Shown here piece by piece: positions 46,505-57,307 of a stretch of DNA of 64,000 nt (the first letter of the stretch is position 1; the number at the start of each line of letters is the position of its first letter). The DNA lies in assembly GCA_944548615.1 (NCBI GenBank), contig OX155961.1, positions 22,524,773 through 22,588,772 of the forward strand, given 5' to 3'. Origin of the DNA: Micropterix aruncella. Its lineage: Eukaryota > Arthropoda > Insecta > Lepidoptera > Micropterigidae. The position numbers and the translations under genes are program-made. The notes beneath the pieces were generated by a model. It searched no databases and was not told the origin of the DNA. It saw only the letters and a list, made by a program, of their open reading frames with translations.

Positions 46505-46712
46505 TATTAAATAAACCTTGATATGAAACCTTAGTCGAATTATTTGTATTACATTTGTAATTATGTCTTTGTATCTGGTTTTGCGATGTGTTGTTTTGGC
46601 GCTTTTTAATATAATCTTTTTAAAATAATATTCAAGAATGATATATATAACTTTTTCCATCCGTATAGCAACGACTGATTTCTAACCATACGCAAAGAAT
46701 TCGTCTACTCAC

Positions 46713-46817
46713 CCAATTATCGTCCTTATGAAACTCTTGAAGGAGAGAAGCTTGAAAGACTTCGAGAGTACGAGACGCTGAGTGGTCCCATCCATATCGC
46801 ACATAAACCACATCCAT
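46713..46817 (-). CDS. Candidate first coding exon, unidentified
   Basis: 105 bases (35 codons) on the minus strand from AAAATGG, a good start context, to a consensus donor ATTGG|GTGAGT, phase 0. Encoded residues begin MDVVYVRYGWDHSASRTLEV and end LLQEFHKDDNW, well mixed and of normal composition. I do not recognise the protein. No TE copy in the window matches. Short palindromes AACCCAGCTTAGCTGGGTT and TTCGCATATAAGCGAA lie just upstream (46830-46880). Could equally be a chance ORF. Confidence 0.3.
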
Positions 46818-46961
46818 TTTAAAACCGCTTTAACCCAGCTTAGCTGGGTTAACTAGGGCTAATCTTCGCATATAAGCGAATCTTGAATGTAATAAAAACA
46901 ATGGCACAATTACAATCAATTAACCGCACTAACACTTGTGTATTTACGTCGATGTACGCTG

Positions 46962-47427
46962 ATTTATGCTAGGTTTACACGGGCTTAGTACTTGTCACAG
47001 TAGTTATTGTCGCTATCCTGTTTAGTGATCGAGACAAGAAACCGTTTACACGTTGGTATTAGCAAAAACGTATTAGTGGCACGACGTTTTTAGTTGTTTT
47101 GGAATTACACCTTTATGCAGTCATAATTACAAATTAAACTTGGCAAATGTCACATAATCAGAGAAACGCGTGTGTTCAACTTGCCACTATCTCTTTCCGC
47201 GATTATTCACATGAATCAGCAAGCGACAAGTGCTTAGTAATTTAGTGGGGATAGTCACTTGTAACTTGGTTAAAGTGTCGGCTTATATTCACTGGCACTG
47301 GCTTGTTCAGTAATACTAAGCACTAATACTTAGTACTAACATGCTGAATCAGCATGTTTATACGCATGGTGTTAGTGCAAATGACAAGTACTAAGCATTA
47401 GCTACTAAACCCGTGTAAACTTAGAAT
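46962..47427. mobile_element. TIR element (MITE-like), about 466 bp
   Basis: Left end CTAGGTTTACACGGGCTTAG and right end, reversed, CTAAGTTTACACGGGTTTAG form inverted terminal repeats; TAGTACTTGTCA is also mirrored just inside both ends. TACGCTG occurs at 46955-46961 and 47428-47434 as the likely target duplication (7-8 bp, hAT-like in length). Central palindrome ACATGCTGAATCAGCATGT. No transposase. Confidence 0.6.
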
Positions 47428-47810
47428 TACGCTGTTTTACGCGCGGCACAGGGCACGAGGAAAAACCGTAAACGCGACGAAAAAAAATACGCGTGTAAGG
47501 AAAAATGACGGTCATAAATAATTTAATGGTTTATCGTGGAAACGACCGGACGCGAGGAGCGTTTTATATTCACTAAAGAATCGCCTTGAAGTCAAGGAAA
47601 ATATACGTGGAGTTTAGATATTTTAAACTGCCATTTCGAAAGTGCAGGTTTAGTCGTTTCAGGTATATTGTATGCAGCGTAAGATTAAAGAAATGATAGT
47701 CACCATCACTACCGGGTGGGGGGGGGGGGGGGGATAAGGGTGTTGTCTGCTTTCCGGGAAACTCTTGGGGTGATACAATCAAATAAAAAAAATGTAATTC
47801 TGGTGATTCT

Positions 47811-48479
47811 GGTTAATGGGCCCTTGCTGAGTTGGCCACGAAGACCCGCTCTGTTCAGGGTTGGTCACACTCACGGGTCAACACCTATCCGACGGCCTCC
47901 ACGCATGAAGTGCGAGCCTGGGTAGGACTCTGACCTTATGGTTAGTTTCCCCTAGGAATAAACCTTCTGGCGCTCCTGGACGGTCCGCGCACCGTGCGGC
48001 GTAAGCCAATCGGCTGTGCACTCTGACTAACAGTCGGGGGAGTCTGGAAGCAGTACTGTTTCCTATAGAGCGGGGGTGGTTGCGGACCTTACGGCGACTG
48101 CTCTTGAAACGACCATCGGCTATCCGATCCTGGGTGAACAGCCGGGCAAAGGACGCTGTGGTCCGCGATAGATTCGGTATACACCGTTTCACCGCTTCGT
48201 AAGGGAGAGGACCGTGCAAGCGACCTCGAACTCGTAACCAATCGAGAGACTGGAGTAATCTGGTCTCTATTGGAAGTAAGGGCGCGAGTGTAAGCCCGCC
48301 GGGTAACACTCCTGGCTATCTCGCGGTTAAGGCGTTGGCCTCTTACGGGTTTGTGGCGGAGCTAGACGGTGGACTGTTTTGTCCAAGTCTTCTGCGCTCA
48401 CTCCAGGGAGATAGAACGACTAATCGTTAAAACTTCCTGAGGTGACGAGCTCGCCCGCTGTAGTCGACAACCCCTAGTT
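47811..48479 (+). repeat. SINE-like family A copy
   Basis: Starts GGTTAATGGGCCCTTGCTGAG and ends CGCCCGCTGTAGTCGACAACCCC; very close to the copy at 35413. Flanks share TGGTGAT (47801-47807 and 48479-48485), an imperfect remnant of a target duplication. Minus-strand ORF 48309-47878 is incidental to the GC-rich repeat. Confidence 0.75.
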
Positions 48480-48607
48480 GGTGATAGCCTTAATTGATTC
48501 AGGAAGGTGATTATAATAAATTATGGGAGAGATGAATGAGTAGTGGCGTGTAATTATAATATTTTTGTGTATGATATTAATTATTAAGTTAAAAACGTTA
48601 CGTGAAG

Positions 48608-48777
48608 TTCAGCCCTCTGGGTACCTTTCCCGGTGCCTCGCCGTAAGGCGTTGGCGTCTGTCGGGCATGTTGGCATAGCTAGACAGTAGATTTGTATTGT
48701 CTCTAAGTCTTCTACGCTCATCCCACGGCTGAAAGAACGATCACATATCGTTATAGCAGCCTGGGGTGACGAGGTTC
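48608..48777 (+). repeat. SINE-like family B, 3' remnant (duplicate copy 1)
   Basis: Matches 32440-32600 of the family B copy: GGGTACCTTTCCCGGTGCCTC, GTTGGCATAGCTAGACAGTA, CATATCGTTATAGCAGCCTG. It stops within the terminal hairpin. Confidence 0.75.
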
Positions 48778-49053
48778 ATTGAACTGAAGATTATTGTGAA
48801 TTACAAATTAAATTAAATTATGTAAATTAAATATATAGGTATATAGTGGAAATAGGGTTGCTATGGCGGTGGTTGGACGCAGTATTCATTATTCCCTTAT
48901 GCGATAGAGATGCGGAAACTTGCAAAGCAATCATGTATATATTAGGTACAGGATGGATGAATGGTGAACCTTAATTCGATCTAATCAGACACCCGCAAAC
49001 ATACAAACCTGTTTGTCGACAAACATATTATATTATTAAAAAATATGACTTAC

Positions 49054-49256
49054 ACAGAAGTGAAAGACCCCGGGGAAGCGCCATGTATCGCTACTTTGCG
49101 GGAGTACCCCCCACCGAAAGACCCGGAAGTCTCAACTCTTCCATCGTGACACCCAGTCAGCCATGACCACCCGAAAGGCTCTAAAGCCCTCCGCGCTACT
49201 GGCCAGCTCGGGGTACTCCGACGCGACGTAGCCCCTGATTGCATCGAGAAGTTCAG
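49054..49256 (-). pseudogene. Exon-like GC-rich block, broken copy
   Basis: Minus strand from a possible acceptor (TTATCTGGAG|CTGAAC) to a consensus donor (TCTGT|GTAAGT). Open for ELLDAIRGYVASEYPELASS and FRVVMADWVSRWKS, then TGA. The second copy (60097-60304) differs by a 1-base and a 6-base indel here and stays open. Confidence 0.3.
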
Positions 49257-49299
49257 CTCCAGATAATACATAGAGATTACATGTTGTGTCCGCACCAGC

Positions 49300-50573
49300 G
49301 CAACTGCCGCCGCATCAGATATGCTTTATGCCGTGGATTTTAGCGCGACGCGGCGACGTAGGAATGTTACAATCAACAAACATACATAGATAACAATAGT
49401 ACAGTAAATATATTGTGACCATAGGTCGGAGTTTTTAAATCGCTTTTTAGACGTCAAACGGTGGAAATATTCCTAACATTTGGCCGTTTCAAGAGCAGAT
49501 AAATCGTTTACACACACTGCGTTGTCACAAAAAATCTATCGGTCATTATTATTCAACGATGCACCGATTCGTCTAACCATTCATGTCAGAATTATTCAGA
49601 TATTTTTTAAGGCATCACCAGACGTTCGACATGACCGTGACCCCAACGTTTTTATTTGAATATTTAAGAAGGTTTTACTCGCACGGTGGGTAATTAATTA
49701 TGTATACGTAAAGTGGTGTCAGTTGGCTTTAGTTGAGAGAAAAGGGACATTTTTAGTTATGAGTTCTAAGTAATGGCATAATACTACGATGGGGGGAGGG
49801 GGAGGAAATCGGACCCAGCCATTAGACACGGGCTGTGTTCTAGCGGTCCTTGTCCCATTTTTTCAAGACAATGCGCACGCTGGTAGTACAGAAGCCTTTG
49901 ATTTTTCTGTCCCCTTTCCCACTGTTTGGATGCGTCACTGAAGGTATGCCTACATACATTTTATGGAACTGGAAAAGAATATCATGAAAAAACGTGAATG
50001 TATATAGAAAAAATAATAATAAAATAAATAAAATCAAGACCGACGTAGAACACTTAGGTACAGTCAAAAACTGTGTACACTTCATAAAGAACAAAATATT
50101 TGCATCTATCTATCTAGAAGAGTTTACCTGCTAGAACAAAATAACAGCAAGTTGAGCCGCAATTACACTTTTTGTTTAGCAATAAAAAAACAACCTTATT
50201 GGAATTAATAACAATCATGCTTCACAATCGCGTGATATTCAATCGATGGTCATGGTGAATAACGTACATTATATGGAAATTTGCGTTGTTTTTAAATACG
50301 CGCAAGTAATATATATGACCTGCGCCTACAGTATTTATTGCTTAAAAAAATATATTTTGTTCTCATACTGAAGGAAAATGTGTCTAAACCACGATACCTA
50401 ATGTCATCGCGTTGTTTATGGTAGCCCGCATTAAGTGACATGATACCTGGGGACGACCATATCTGACGAACTTTCGTTCCATGATTTTTTTGAATAATAT
50501 AAAAAGTAATTTAAAAAAAAAACTGAGTGAATCGCTCGAAAAGGAAACCAATTTCAAATTCAAAATTCTTTAA
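49300..50573. other. AT-rich duplicated spacer, no gene recognised
   Basis: Minus-strand ORF 50094-49840 (and its twin 61142-60888) is hydrophobic in the middle and ends TSVRIVLKKWDKDR. It is preserved in both copies, but this is expected from the recent duplication and is not evidence of function. Confidence 0.45.
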
Positions 50574-51319
50574 TCTATACTAATATTATAAAGAGTTAAA
50601 GTTTGTGAGGTTGTAGGAAGTAATCTCTGGATCTACTGAACCGATTTTGAAAATTATTTTACCAATAGAAAGCCACGTTATTTGTGAGTGGCATAGGCTA
50701 TATATTAAACCGAAAAATGAAAAGACTTTTTCGTGGTAGTCGGATTTGTAAAGTAAGTCGGAGAAAATAAGGTCGAACGAAAACGTTTCTAACTAACTCT
50801 GCCTTAACGATGAGAGATATATGATTGAGTTCTAGAGAAAAGTTGTAGAGCTTGATAATAACTACAAAAAAGTCAGCGACAGGATATATCTAATTTTTAT
50901 ATTTAAGTCACAAAAAGTAGTATTTTATATTAAAAAATAATTTAAATCGTTAGGTCATGTTTATTGGTCATATTACCAACAATTATGAATTCATATCAAA
51001 ATAAGTAAATTTATCGTCTCAAGTGTTTAAAACAAAACACTTCTCCCTTTCACAGGACATAATTTCCCTTTTACTGCATAAATGGTTAAAGAGATAAGAC
51101 ACTCACAAATAAGACACTCACAAGAAGACACTCACAAATAACGATAATATAGTCAAATTGGCATGCAAATACATACATACATTATGCAGTAAAAATATAA
51201 CCCTTCTTTTGGCTGTCAGGAAATAAATCATAGCACTCAGTACTAACCGAACCACACTCATAATTTCATCAGAAGTAAAAAGTTTTACCTCCCAACGGAA
51301 GTGGTCACGGGTCAGCTAG
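50574..51319 (+). mobile_element. Non-autonomous Helitron, 746 bp (duplicate copy 1)
   Basis: Starts TCTATACTAATATTATAAAG and ends CACGGGTCAGCTAG; inserted between A and T. Same family as 16172-16645 but longer in the middle. Confidence 0.85.
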
Positions 51320-51769
51320 TATAATATAATTATATTGACTGTTTAATTCTCTAGCGTCGCACTTAGCCATTTTTTTTTATTTAGGCCCCAAATTAATTAC
51401 AATTAATTGAAACGTGAGAGCGCTTAGAGATTTACGCTAAATAGGCTTTACCATTAACGCCCTTATACCACCACTGCGCAAAGATAGTTTTACTGTGACA
51501 GCGCTGCGATCGAACGTTTAGTGTCCGTCCGCTCGCCGGCGCATACGCACGTGGAATCTGTGCCTGACGCTTCATCAACGCTGGATTTTTATTGGTCAAG
51601 CCCTACAGCAGTGACCCCGCCTATTTCTTCGCGGGTCCGCCCGTTTCAGATATTTTTCTCAGGTAGTATATAGCCTTAAGACCTTCCTACAAAAACTGGC
51701 ATAAGAGGCATTAAATCGCCCAAAAAGTTATTGTGTTGACAAAAACGGAAGTATAAACGCGCCCTTTTT

Positions 51770-52256
51770 ACATTACTGGACTAAAACTAAACAACAGTCC
51801 ATGACCTGATATCGACCATCATCTTGAAGTTCTAAAAAACTCAAGGTTATTCCATCCGCCAGCAAGAGCATGGGGTCTCTTTTCTGGGACAATCAAGGGT
51901 CGTAAAGGTTGAATATCTTCCTCATAGATCTGTATAACGGGGCCTGTATATACTATGCAAATAAAAATACTGTGAAACAAAATACGTGGAAAACGAAGAG
52001 GAAAACTAGCTCAAATTGTTTTGCTTCACATGGATAAGCGTTGCCATACCTGCCATTGAAGAACCTGGCTTTGAGGTTTTGGAACATCCCGCATACTCAC
52101 CAAACCATGCCCATAATGATTTCTCTCCTATTTCCAATATTAAAGGCACATCAGAAAGGTAGAAAATGTAAAGATGATGACGCATGGGTAGCCGCAGTCA
52201 AGGATTTTTTAGGTGATCGAAATGAAGAGTTTATATGGAGGTTATTTTATGTTTAG
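51770..52256 (+). pseudogene. Mariner-type transposase remnant (duplicate copy 1)
   Basis: In broken frames: HYWTKTKQQSMT, SMGSLFWDNQGS, VEYLPHRS, IEEPGFEVLEHPAYSP and DDAWVAAVKDFLGDRNEEFI. These match the central and C-terminal landmarks of mariner transposases (the FWD region and the VLEHPAYSP motif before the third catalytic Asp). Stops and shifts throughout. No TIRs recognised. Confidence 0.75.
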
Positions 52257-53259
52257 AAAAATGATTAAATGATTAATGAATTTAAATGTTTACATTTATT
52301 TGTTAATATCTTTCATATTTCATCATTTATTATTTGTTTTCGTTTGGCGCATGATGTGCGTATTAAAACTGTTTTTTTAAAGATATTGATAGCTAGTCAC
52401 AGCTTGGAAACTGCCGAGTGAAAAAATAAAAGAAACAAATGCAAAACACACACATTCTCTAGCTGCTGGTACTATAGGAATCATTCCATCTCCTAATAAA
52501 TACACTTTTCACCAACTTTCTATTCCATGCTATGTTACATCTCTACCATCTTTCATAATTATTATAAGTTGTAGGTAGTTACCGACCTATTTATCTAGTC
52601 ATTTTATGCGTTACTTCTTCTGGTATGCATATTAATGTAGGTTGACGACAATTTTACTGAGCATTTAATTAAACTCGAAGTCATTTGGTATGTAGATTAG
52701 TGTACATAATTAGAAGTTGTTAATCACGGAGTGGACGAATTGCGATTAAGTGGCGACATTTTCAATGCCCACATGATATAAGGACTTTAAAATGTAGCTA
52801 CAATTATAAATGTTCTAGATAACTAAGAATTATTTTCCCAAATGCATATGTTACGTCGGATATTATATACTATAAAATAAATTACAGTAATAATAGCACA
52901 GGAGAATGAGCGTTGTTGTATGAAAGGTGTACTCAGAGTGTAACAACAGGGACTTGTGTAAAGGAGTGATAACATAAAAGGTCAACTTATTATTCCATGT
53001 CGCATTGGAACAAGTAAATATATTTGAAAATAAATTATTAGTTTAAAAAACAACACTAAAAACACGCTTTTATAAATGCACGTAAAAACCAAAAAAAATA
53101 CACGTCAATATACATCGTATATAGGTATATCAATATTATTCTATTTACACTCCCCATGTACAGGTCTATATACATTTTATACAGGCACCTATATCAATAT
53201 GTACACTATTTACACTCAATATTTACGTCAATATATAAAAGGTTTGTTATAATATAATC
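52257..53259. other. No gene recognised
   Basis: AT-rich; the part up to 52944 is duplicated at 63310-64000. Short repeats of TATACA around 53110-53230. Confidence 0.5.
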
Positions 53260-53619
53260 TTGAAACCTGATCGTGTTCAAAGTCCATTACGTGACCTTTC
53301 TCACAAGTGCAAACACGACTATGATACGATATTCCATCTTGAAATGCCAGTTCCTGTCTTTCGGCTTCATCATCAGACCTTGAAACTTAATCGCGGTCAA
53401 AGTTCATTACAAGACCTTTCTAACAAGTCCAAACACGGCTATGATACGATATTCCATCATGGAATGCCAGTGCCTATCTTCCGGCTTCATCATCAGACCT
53501 TGAAACCTAATCGTGGTCAAAGTTCATTCCAAGATTTTTCTAACAAATCCAAACACAGCGATTATACGATGTTCCATCATGAAGTTCCTGTTTATATTTT
53601 TCGACTCCATCATCAGATC
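53260..53619. repeat. Minisatellite, 3 units of 120 bp
   Basis: Units start at 53260, 53380 and 53500 with TTGAAACCTGATCGTG-like sequence and end with CTTCATCATCAGAC. Because 120 is a multiple of three, the array is open in one frame (53260-53682, a 40-residue repeat), but this follows from the period. The array borders the dispersed repeat at 53585-53772, and its unit contains the same TCATCATCAGA core. Confidence 0.9.
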
Positions 53620-53772
53620 AGTTCGACAGTACCATATTATTGTATTGTCATCAGAACTACATACAGCAGCCAATTTTCATGACGCTACGGTCCTTGGAAG
53701 ATGGTTAAATTAGTTACCTTAGATTCCATTACATAGTAAGTTACATACAGGTCAACCTAATAAAAGCGTGTT
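53585..53772 (-). repeat. Dispersed repeat, inverted match to 7556-7740
   Basis: Reverse complement of 7556-7740, from CTCCATCATCAGATCAGTTC to ACCTAATAAAAGCGTGTTAA. Confidence 0.65.
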
Positions 53773-53999
53773 AATAATAAAAAACGCGACCGCCGTTAAG
53801 GGAAGTGATATCACAGTGAATTACGCGTGGCGAGAACAAGACGCGTACGTCTACGAGATGGGTAGTGTGCATCTGAGGGGGGACGTCTTATTTATTTATT
53901 TTATTAGTCTTGTAATAATTATATTTTATTTAGTCTTGTACTGTATATCTAAAAGTAGCGTCTAAAAAGGCAAATAAACGACACCCTACTTAAATTAAC
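53773..53999 (+). repeat. Helitron-like 3' portion
   Basis: Shares GCGAGAACAAGACGCGTACG, GTGCATCTGAGGGGGGACGT, TAGCGTCTAAAAAGGCAAAT and AACGACACCCTA with 16000-16110 and 11690-11790. It stops before the CTAG end, where a minus-strand family A remnant begins. Confidence 0.55.
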
Positions 54000-54049
54000 A
54001 ACTAGAGTTGTCAACTACAACGGCCGAAATCGTCACCTCAGGAAGTTTT
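54000..54049 (-). repeat. SINE-like family A, 3'-terminal remnant
   Basis: Minus strand TTAAAACTTCCTGAGGTGACG followed by GTTGTAGTTGACAACTCTAG is the extreme 3' end of family A, the only minus-strand piece found. Only the 3' end is kept, as in LINE-style 5' truncation. Confidence 0.65.
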
Positions 54050-54990
54050 AACAAAATGTATCGTTATAAATAGGATAGAAAACGAATTTACCGCGTGAAA
54101 TTTGTAGGACCCGACGTTTCGGTGACGTTGCAGCCGCCGTTGTCTAGGGTAGACTGAAGAGCTGTCAGTCCGTTGTTTTGCGGGTAGGCCGCAAACCGCT
54201 GCCGCCACTGCGTAGGTTATAACGGTGGTGGGGGGCGGGGCTCGGAGCGCGGGAATTTTTAAAATCCGTCTTGCACACAACACTCACTGTATCCTGTTTT
54301 ACGTCTTTGCGTTCGGCGTTCGGCGGCGGGAACATTTTAAGAAGAGGGTTCCACGTAGAAGAGAGTTTGTAGCCGTCATCTCTATTGAAGTTCGGAGTTC
54401 TTCTTATTTCAATGGCTTCCCGGATCATGCGAGGAAAGTAGAATTGTTCCTTGGATATAACAATGGGATTTTGAAACTGCATCCAGTGGTTACTTCCGCT
54501 ATCCAATATATGTTCGCAGATCGCCGATTTTTCTCGCTGAACGTTTTTAACAGCTTTGATGTGTTCTGTCAGTCGCGTGGCTATGGGCCGTTTCGTTTGT
54601 CCAACGTAGGCTAGACCGCAGCTGCATTCGACTTTATACACACCCGGGGTTTGCAGTGGTATTACATCCTTTACAGGCCTCAAAAATCGAGCTATATTTT
54701 GGGTCGGTTTGAAGATCGTTTTTATATCGAATCTGTTTAGCATCTTACTTATTCGATCAGTCACGCCCTTGACGTATGGTAAGAATGCTCTTGATCTGCT
54801 CGGTTTTTGAGTTTCGTCCGTATTAGATCGTGTGCGTGTCTCGTGATATTTTCCGTATCCATTTTTCCTAAGAAATTCCTCAATTGCTGATTTCTCATTA
54901 TTTCTGTTTTTTTAATTTTTCTAGTTTTTATATCTTTGTTATTGAATTTCTGAATTTCTATGTTTATTTCAATAGTTATTTTTTAATAGA
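54050..54990 (-). mobile_element. Penelope-like element, 3' part
   Basis: Contains the GIY-YIG endonuclease end of the ORF and about 115 bases of 3' sequence with CACCGAAACGTCGGGTCC, a motif also seen at 6828-6841. The reverse transcriptase is missing; frames break up beyond about 54900. Confidence 0.75.
54165..54895 (-). CDS. Penelope-like GIY-YIG endonuclease domain (truncated ORF)
   Basis: Open on the minus strand from about 54895 (SAIEEFLRKNGYGKYHE) through FLPYVKGVTDRISKMLN to the stop at 54165; the ATG at 54764 is internal. Counting from that ATG, GVY is at 41-43 and YVG at 53-55, the two halves of the GIY-YIG motif. The catalytic Arg is about 64 (ATRLTEH), and the Glu lies in MIREAIEI. 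Cysteines CSC (47, 49) and CEHIL form the zinc-binding part typical of Penelope endonucleases. It would nick DNA to prime reverse transcription. Upstream of about 54900 an A-run shift breaks the frame. Confidence 0.8.
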
Positions 54991-55829
54991 ATTTTTTATA
55001 ATTTTTTTTGTAATTGGAAATGTAATTTTATTTGTACTAATACTATTAGATACGTAATTTATATACCCAGAACGGGTTTTTGAAAATAAATTCTTTTTAC
55101 TAGGGTAATTTTCCTGTTGGATGATCCCCTCCCGCACCCCGCCCCCCCTCCCCCTCCACCTGGTCAACACCCCCCCCCCCCCCGCCCGATAGTGATTGTG
55201 TTAAGTGACTATGATAGCAAAAGTAGCATATTTAAGAAACGAAGTAACGTAATCAAGCTCTATATATTATTAACACAGTAGATACAAAATAACAAAAATA
55301 AAGATGTCCTAAAAATGAAAGGAGATAGATTGATATGAAAATTTGAATATAACCTGCACTGATGATGATCAACCTCAAATAGGACAAGAGCTACAACTTA
55401 ACGAAAGAGAAGTAAAAGTATCGAGCAGGGTAATTTTCCTCTGTTGGATGTAGGTGAGAGACTCAAGAAACCGTTACAATGACCGGACATGCAATGCGTG
55501 ATCGAAAAAGACAGGCAACTGAAAAACAGCCTAATAAATATGAAGGTCTTTTTGCCGCGCGGCGACCGCTGCTCACTTTGACCACTCTGGGGAAATGCCG
55601 TAGGCACGTGTCAACATGTGCTAGGTATCTCATCGGATAGACACATTTAATAGCAAGCCTATCAAACAGGCAAATCCCCAAAGATCGACCTTTGGGAGCG
55701 AATATAAAATAAATAACGCAGATAAAGGGCGTAGTCTTGTCTATATATATATATATTACAACTATTAGCACTGATAATATATGGTATGAGATTGCTCAAC
55801 TGGTTGCATTTTTCAACCACTTTCTTGTT
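54991..55829. other. No gene recognised; G/C homopolymer-rich tract at 55132-55186
   Basis: CCCCGCCCCCCCTCCCCCTCC and a C14 run near 55170 stand out. The remaining AT-rich sequence shows nothing. Confidence 0.5.
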
Positions 55830-55960
55830 TCCGATTGAGCTGAAATTTGGCATACTTATGTAAGTTCGGTGACAATGCAATATTCTGGTAACATGGAGCT
55901 GATTTGATGATAGAGACGGGTTGTAGGGACTGGAACTCCTTGATGGCAATTGGTAGAACA
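55830..55960 (+). repeat. Dispersed repeat related to 7640-7730
   Basis: GATTGAGCTGAAATTTGGCA, then GGTGACAATGCAATATTCTGG and GAGCTGATTTGATGATAGAG, a diverged relative of the repeat at 7556-7740. The first phrase also occurs at 38373-38392. Confidence 0.55.
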
Positions 55961-56087
55961 GTCGAATTTGGGCTAGTATGTTTTGTTATCCTGAGTTCTG
56001 TCCATTGCACATGATAACGCAGGTCTAAAGATGGAGAATCTGATCTAGTGAATCTTACACTAGAGACGATACTCAATAATACTAATT

Positions 56088-56258
56088 ATGACGAGATCTG
56101 GCACAAGGCTAGCCTGTCTTGCGCTTTTGATAATTTGCATCGCCGTAAGAGAAGCATTCTCGATAATTATCATCTCTCTTCCAAACACTAGGATAAGAGC
56201 GAGTGCATGCCAGATAGGGGAAAAGAGCAACCTGCTTAATCGTCAATGTCAACAATGC
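56088..56258 (+). CDS. N-terminus of a putative secreted cysteine-containing protein, cut by gap
   Basis: 57 codons from ATG (context AATTATGA) into the gap. Residues 1-25 look like a signal peptide: MTRSG, then a hydrophobic core LACLALLIICIAV and a polar break. The mature part has a short hydrophobic patch and then SACQIGEKSNLLNRQCQQC, with closely spaced cysteines as in small disulfide-rich secreted proteins. No family is recognised and the rest is lost in the gap. It is not from a TE that I recognise. A chance ORF is possible. Confidence 0.4.
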
Positions 56259-56458
56259 NNNNNNNNNNNNNNNNNNNNNNNNNNNNNNNNNNNNNNNNNN
56301 NNNNNNNNNNNNNNNNNNNNNNNNNNNNNNNNNNNNNNNNNNNNNNNNNNNNNNNNNNNNNNNNNNNNNNNNNNNNNNNNNNNNNNNNNNNNNNNNNNNN
56401 NNNNNNNNNNNNNNNNNNNNNNNNNNNNNNNNNNNNNNNNNNNNNNNNNNNNNNNNNN
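56259..56458. other. Assembly gap (200 N)
   Basis: 200 N. The base after it is the first base of the second duplicate. Confidence 0.99.
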
Positions 56459-56559
56459 GTGATTATAATAAATTCTGAGAGAGATGAATGAGTAGTGGCG
56501 TGTAATTATAATATTTGTGTGTATGATATTAATTATTAAGTTAAAAACGTTACGTGAAG

Positions 56560-56729
56560 TTCAGCCCTCTGGGTACTTTTCCCGGTGCCTCGCCGTAAGG
56601 CGTTGGCGTCTGTCGGGCATGTTGGCATAGCTAGACAGTAGATTTGTATTGTCTCTAAGTCTTCTACGCTCATCCCACGGCTGAAAGAACGATCACATAT
56701 CGTTATAGCAGCCTGGGGTGACGGGGTTC
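56560..56729 (+). repeat. SINE-like family B, 3' remnant (duplicate copy 2)
   Basis: Same as 48608-48777. Confidence 0.75.
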
Positions 56730-57135
56730 ATTGAACTGTAGATTATTGTGAATTACAAATTAAATTAAATTATGTAAATTAAATATATAGGTATATAGTG
56801 GTATAGGGTTGCTATGGCGGTGGTTGGACGCAGTATTCATTATTCCCTTATGCGATAGAGATGCGGAAACTTGCAAAGCAATCATGTATATATTAGGTAC
56901 AGGATGGATGAATGGTGAAATAAGAAATAAAAAATAAGAAATAAGAAAAAATTATTTTCATAAACCCGATCTGGGTATAGAAATTACATTACAAAAAATT
57001 ATTATATATATAATAACATTACGAAATTACAAAAAATAGAATTTCTACAAATGAAATTACATTTCAAATTATAAAAAAAGTGTATAAAAAGTTCTGCGAT
57101 CTAAGCTAACAGTGTATAAAAAAAGTGTATAAAAG

Positions 57136-57243
57136 TTCTGCGATCTAAGCAAAGCATTCGACTGTATAAACATCAATACCCTGGTAGACAAGCTAAACCA
57201 TTATGGAATTAGAGGAGTGGCCAATTCACTCATTAAATCGTGA
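57136..57243 (+). pseudogene. LINE reverse transcriptase fragment
   Basis: Encodes [20 protein letters not shown], then [15 protein letters not shown] and a stop: motif A region of a Jockey/CR1-type reverse transcriptase. It lies within the 346-base insertion that separates this copy from copy 1, with AT-rich sequence and two GTGTATAAAA...GTTCTGCGATCTAAGC repeats before it. Confidence 0.7.
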
Positions 57244-57307
57244 ATTTTAATTCCTGAACCTTGACAGGTGAACCTTAATTCGATCTAATCAGACACCCGC
57301 AAACATA

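Larger units (their letters stand above)
48507..52944 (+). repeat. Duplicated segment, copy 1 (pairs with 56459-64000)
   Basis: Collinear and nearly identical with 56459-64000, except that the second copy has two extra insertions (about 56921-57266 and 57308-60045). Content: SINE-like family B remnant, exon-like block, AT-rich spacer, Helitron and mariner debris. The start coincides with the first base after the gap in copy 2. Confidence 0.95.

Noticed and set aside
49840..50094. Conserved small protein on the minus strand (twin at 60888-61142)
   Set aside because: Conservation is explained by the recent duplication; hydrophobic low-complexity composition.
53260..53682. Repeat protein encoded by the 120-bp array
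   Set aside because: An open frame is expected when the period is a multiple of three; no start context or flanking coding sequence.
54090..54165. Hammerhead ribozyme in the Penelope 3' region
   Set aside because: GAAACGTC is present, but I cannot find the CTGATGA half and a closing stem.
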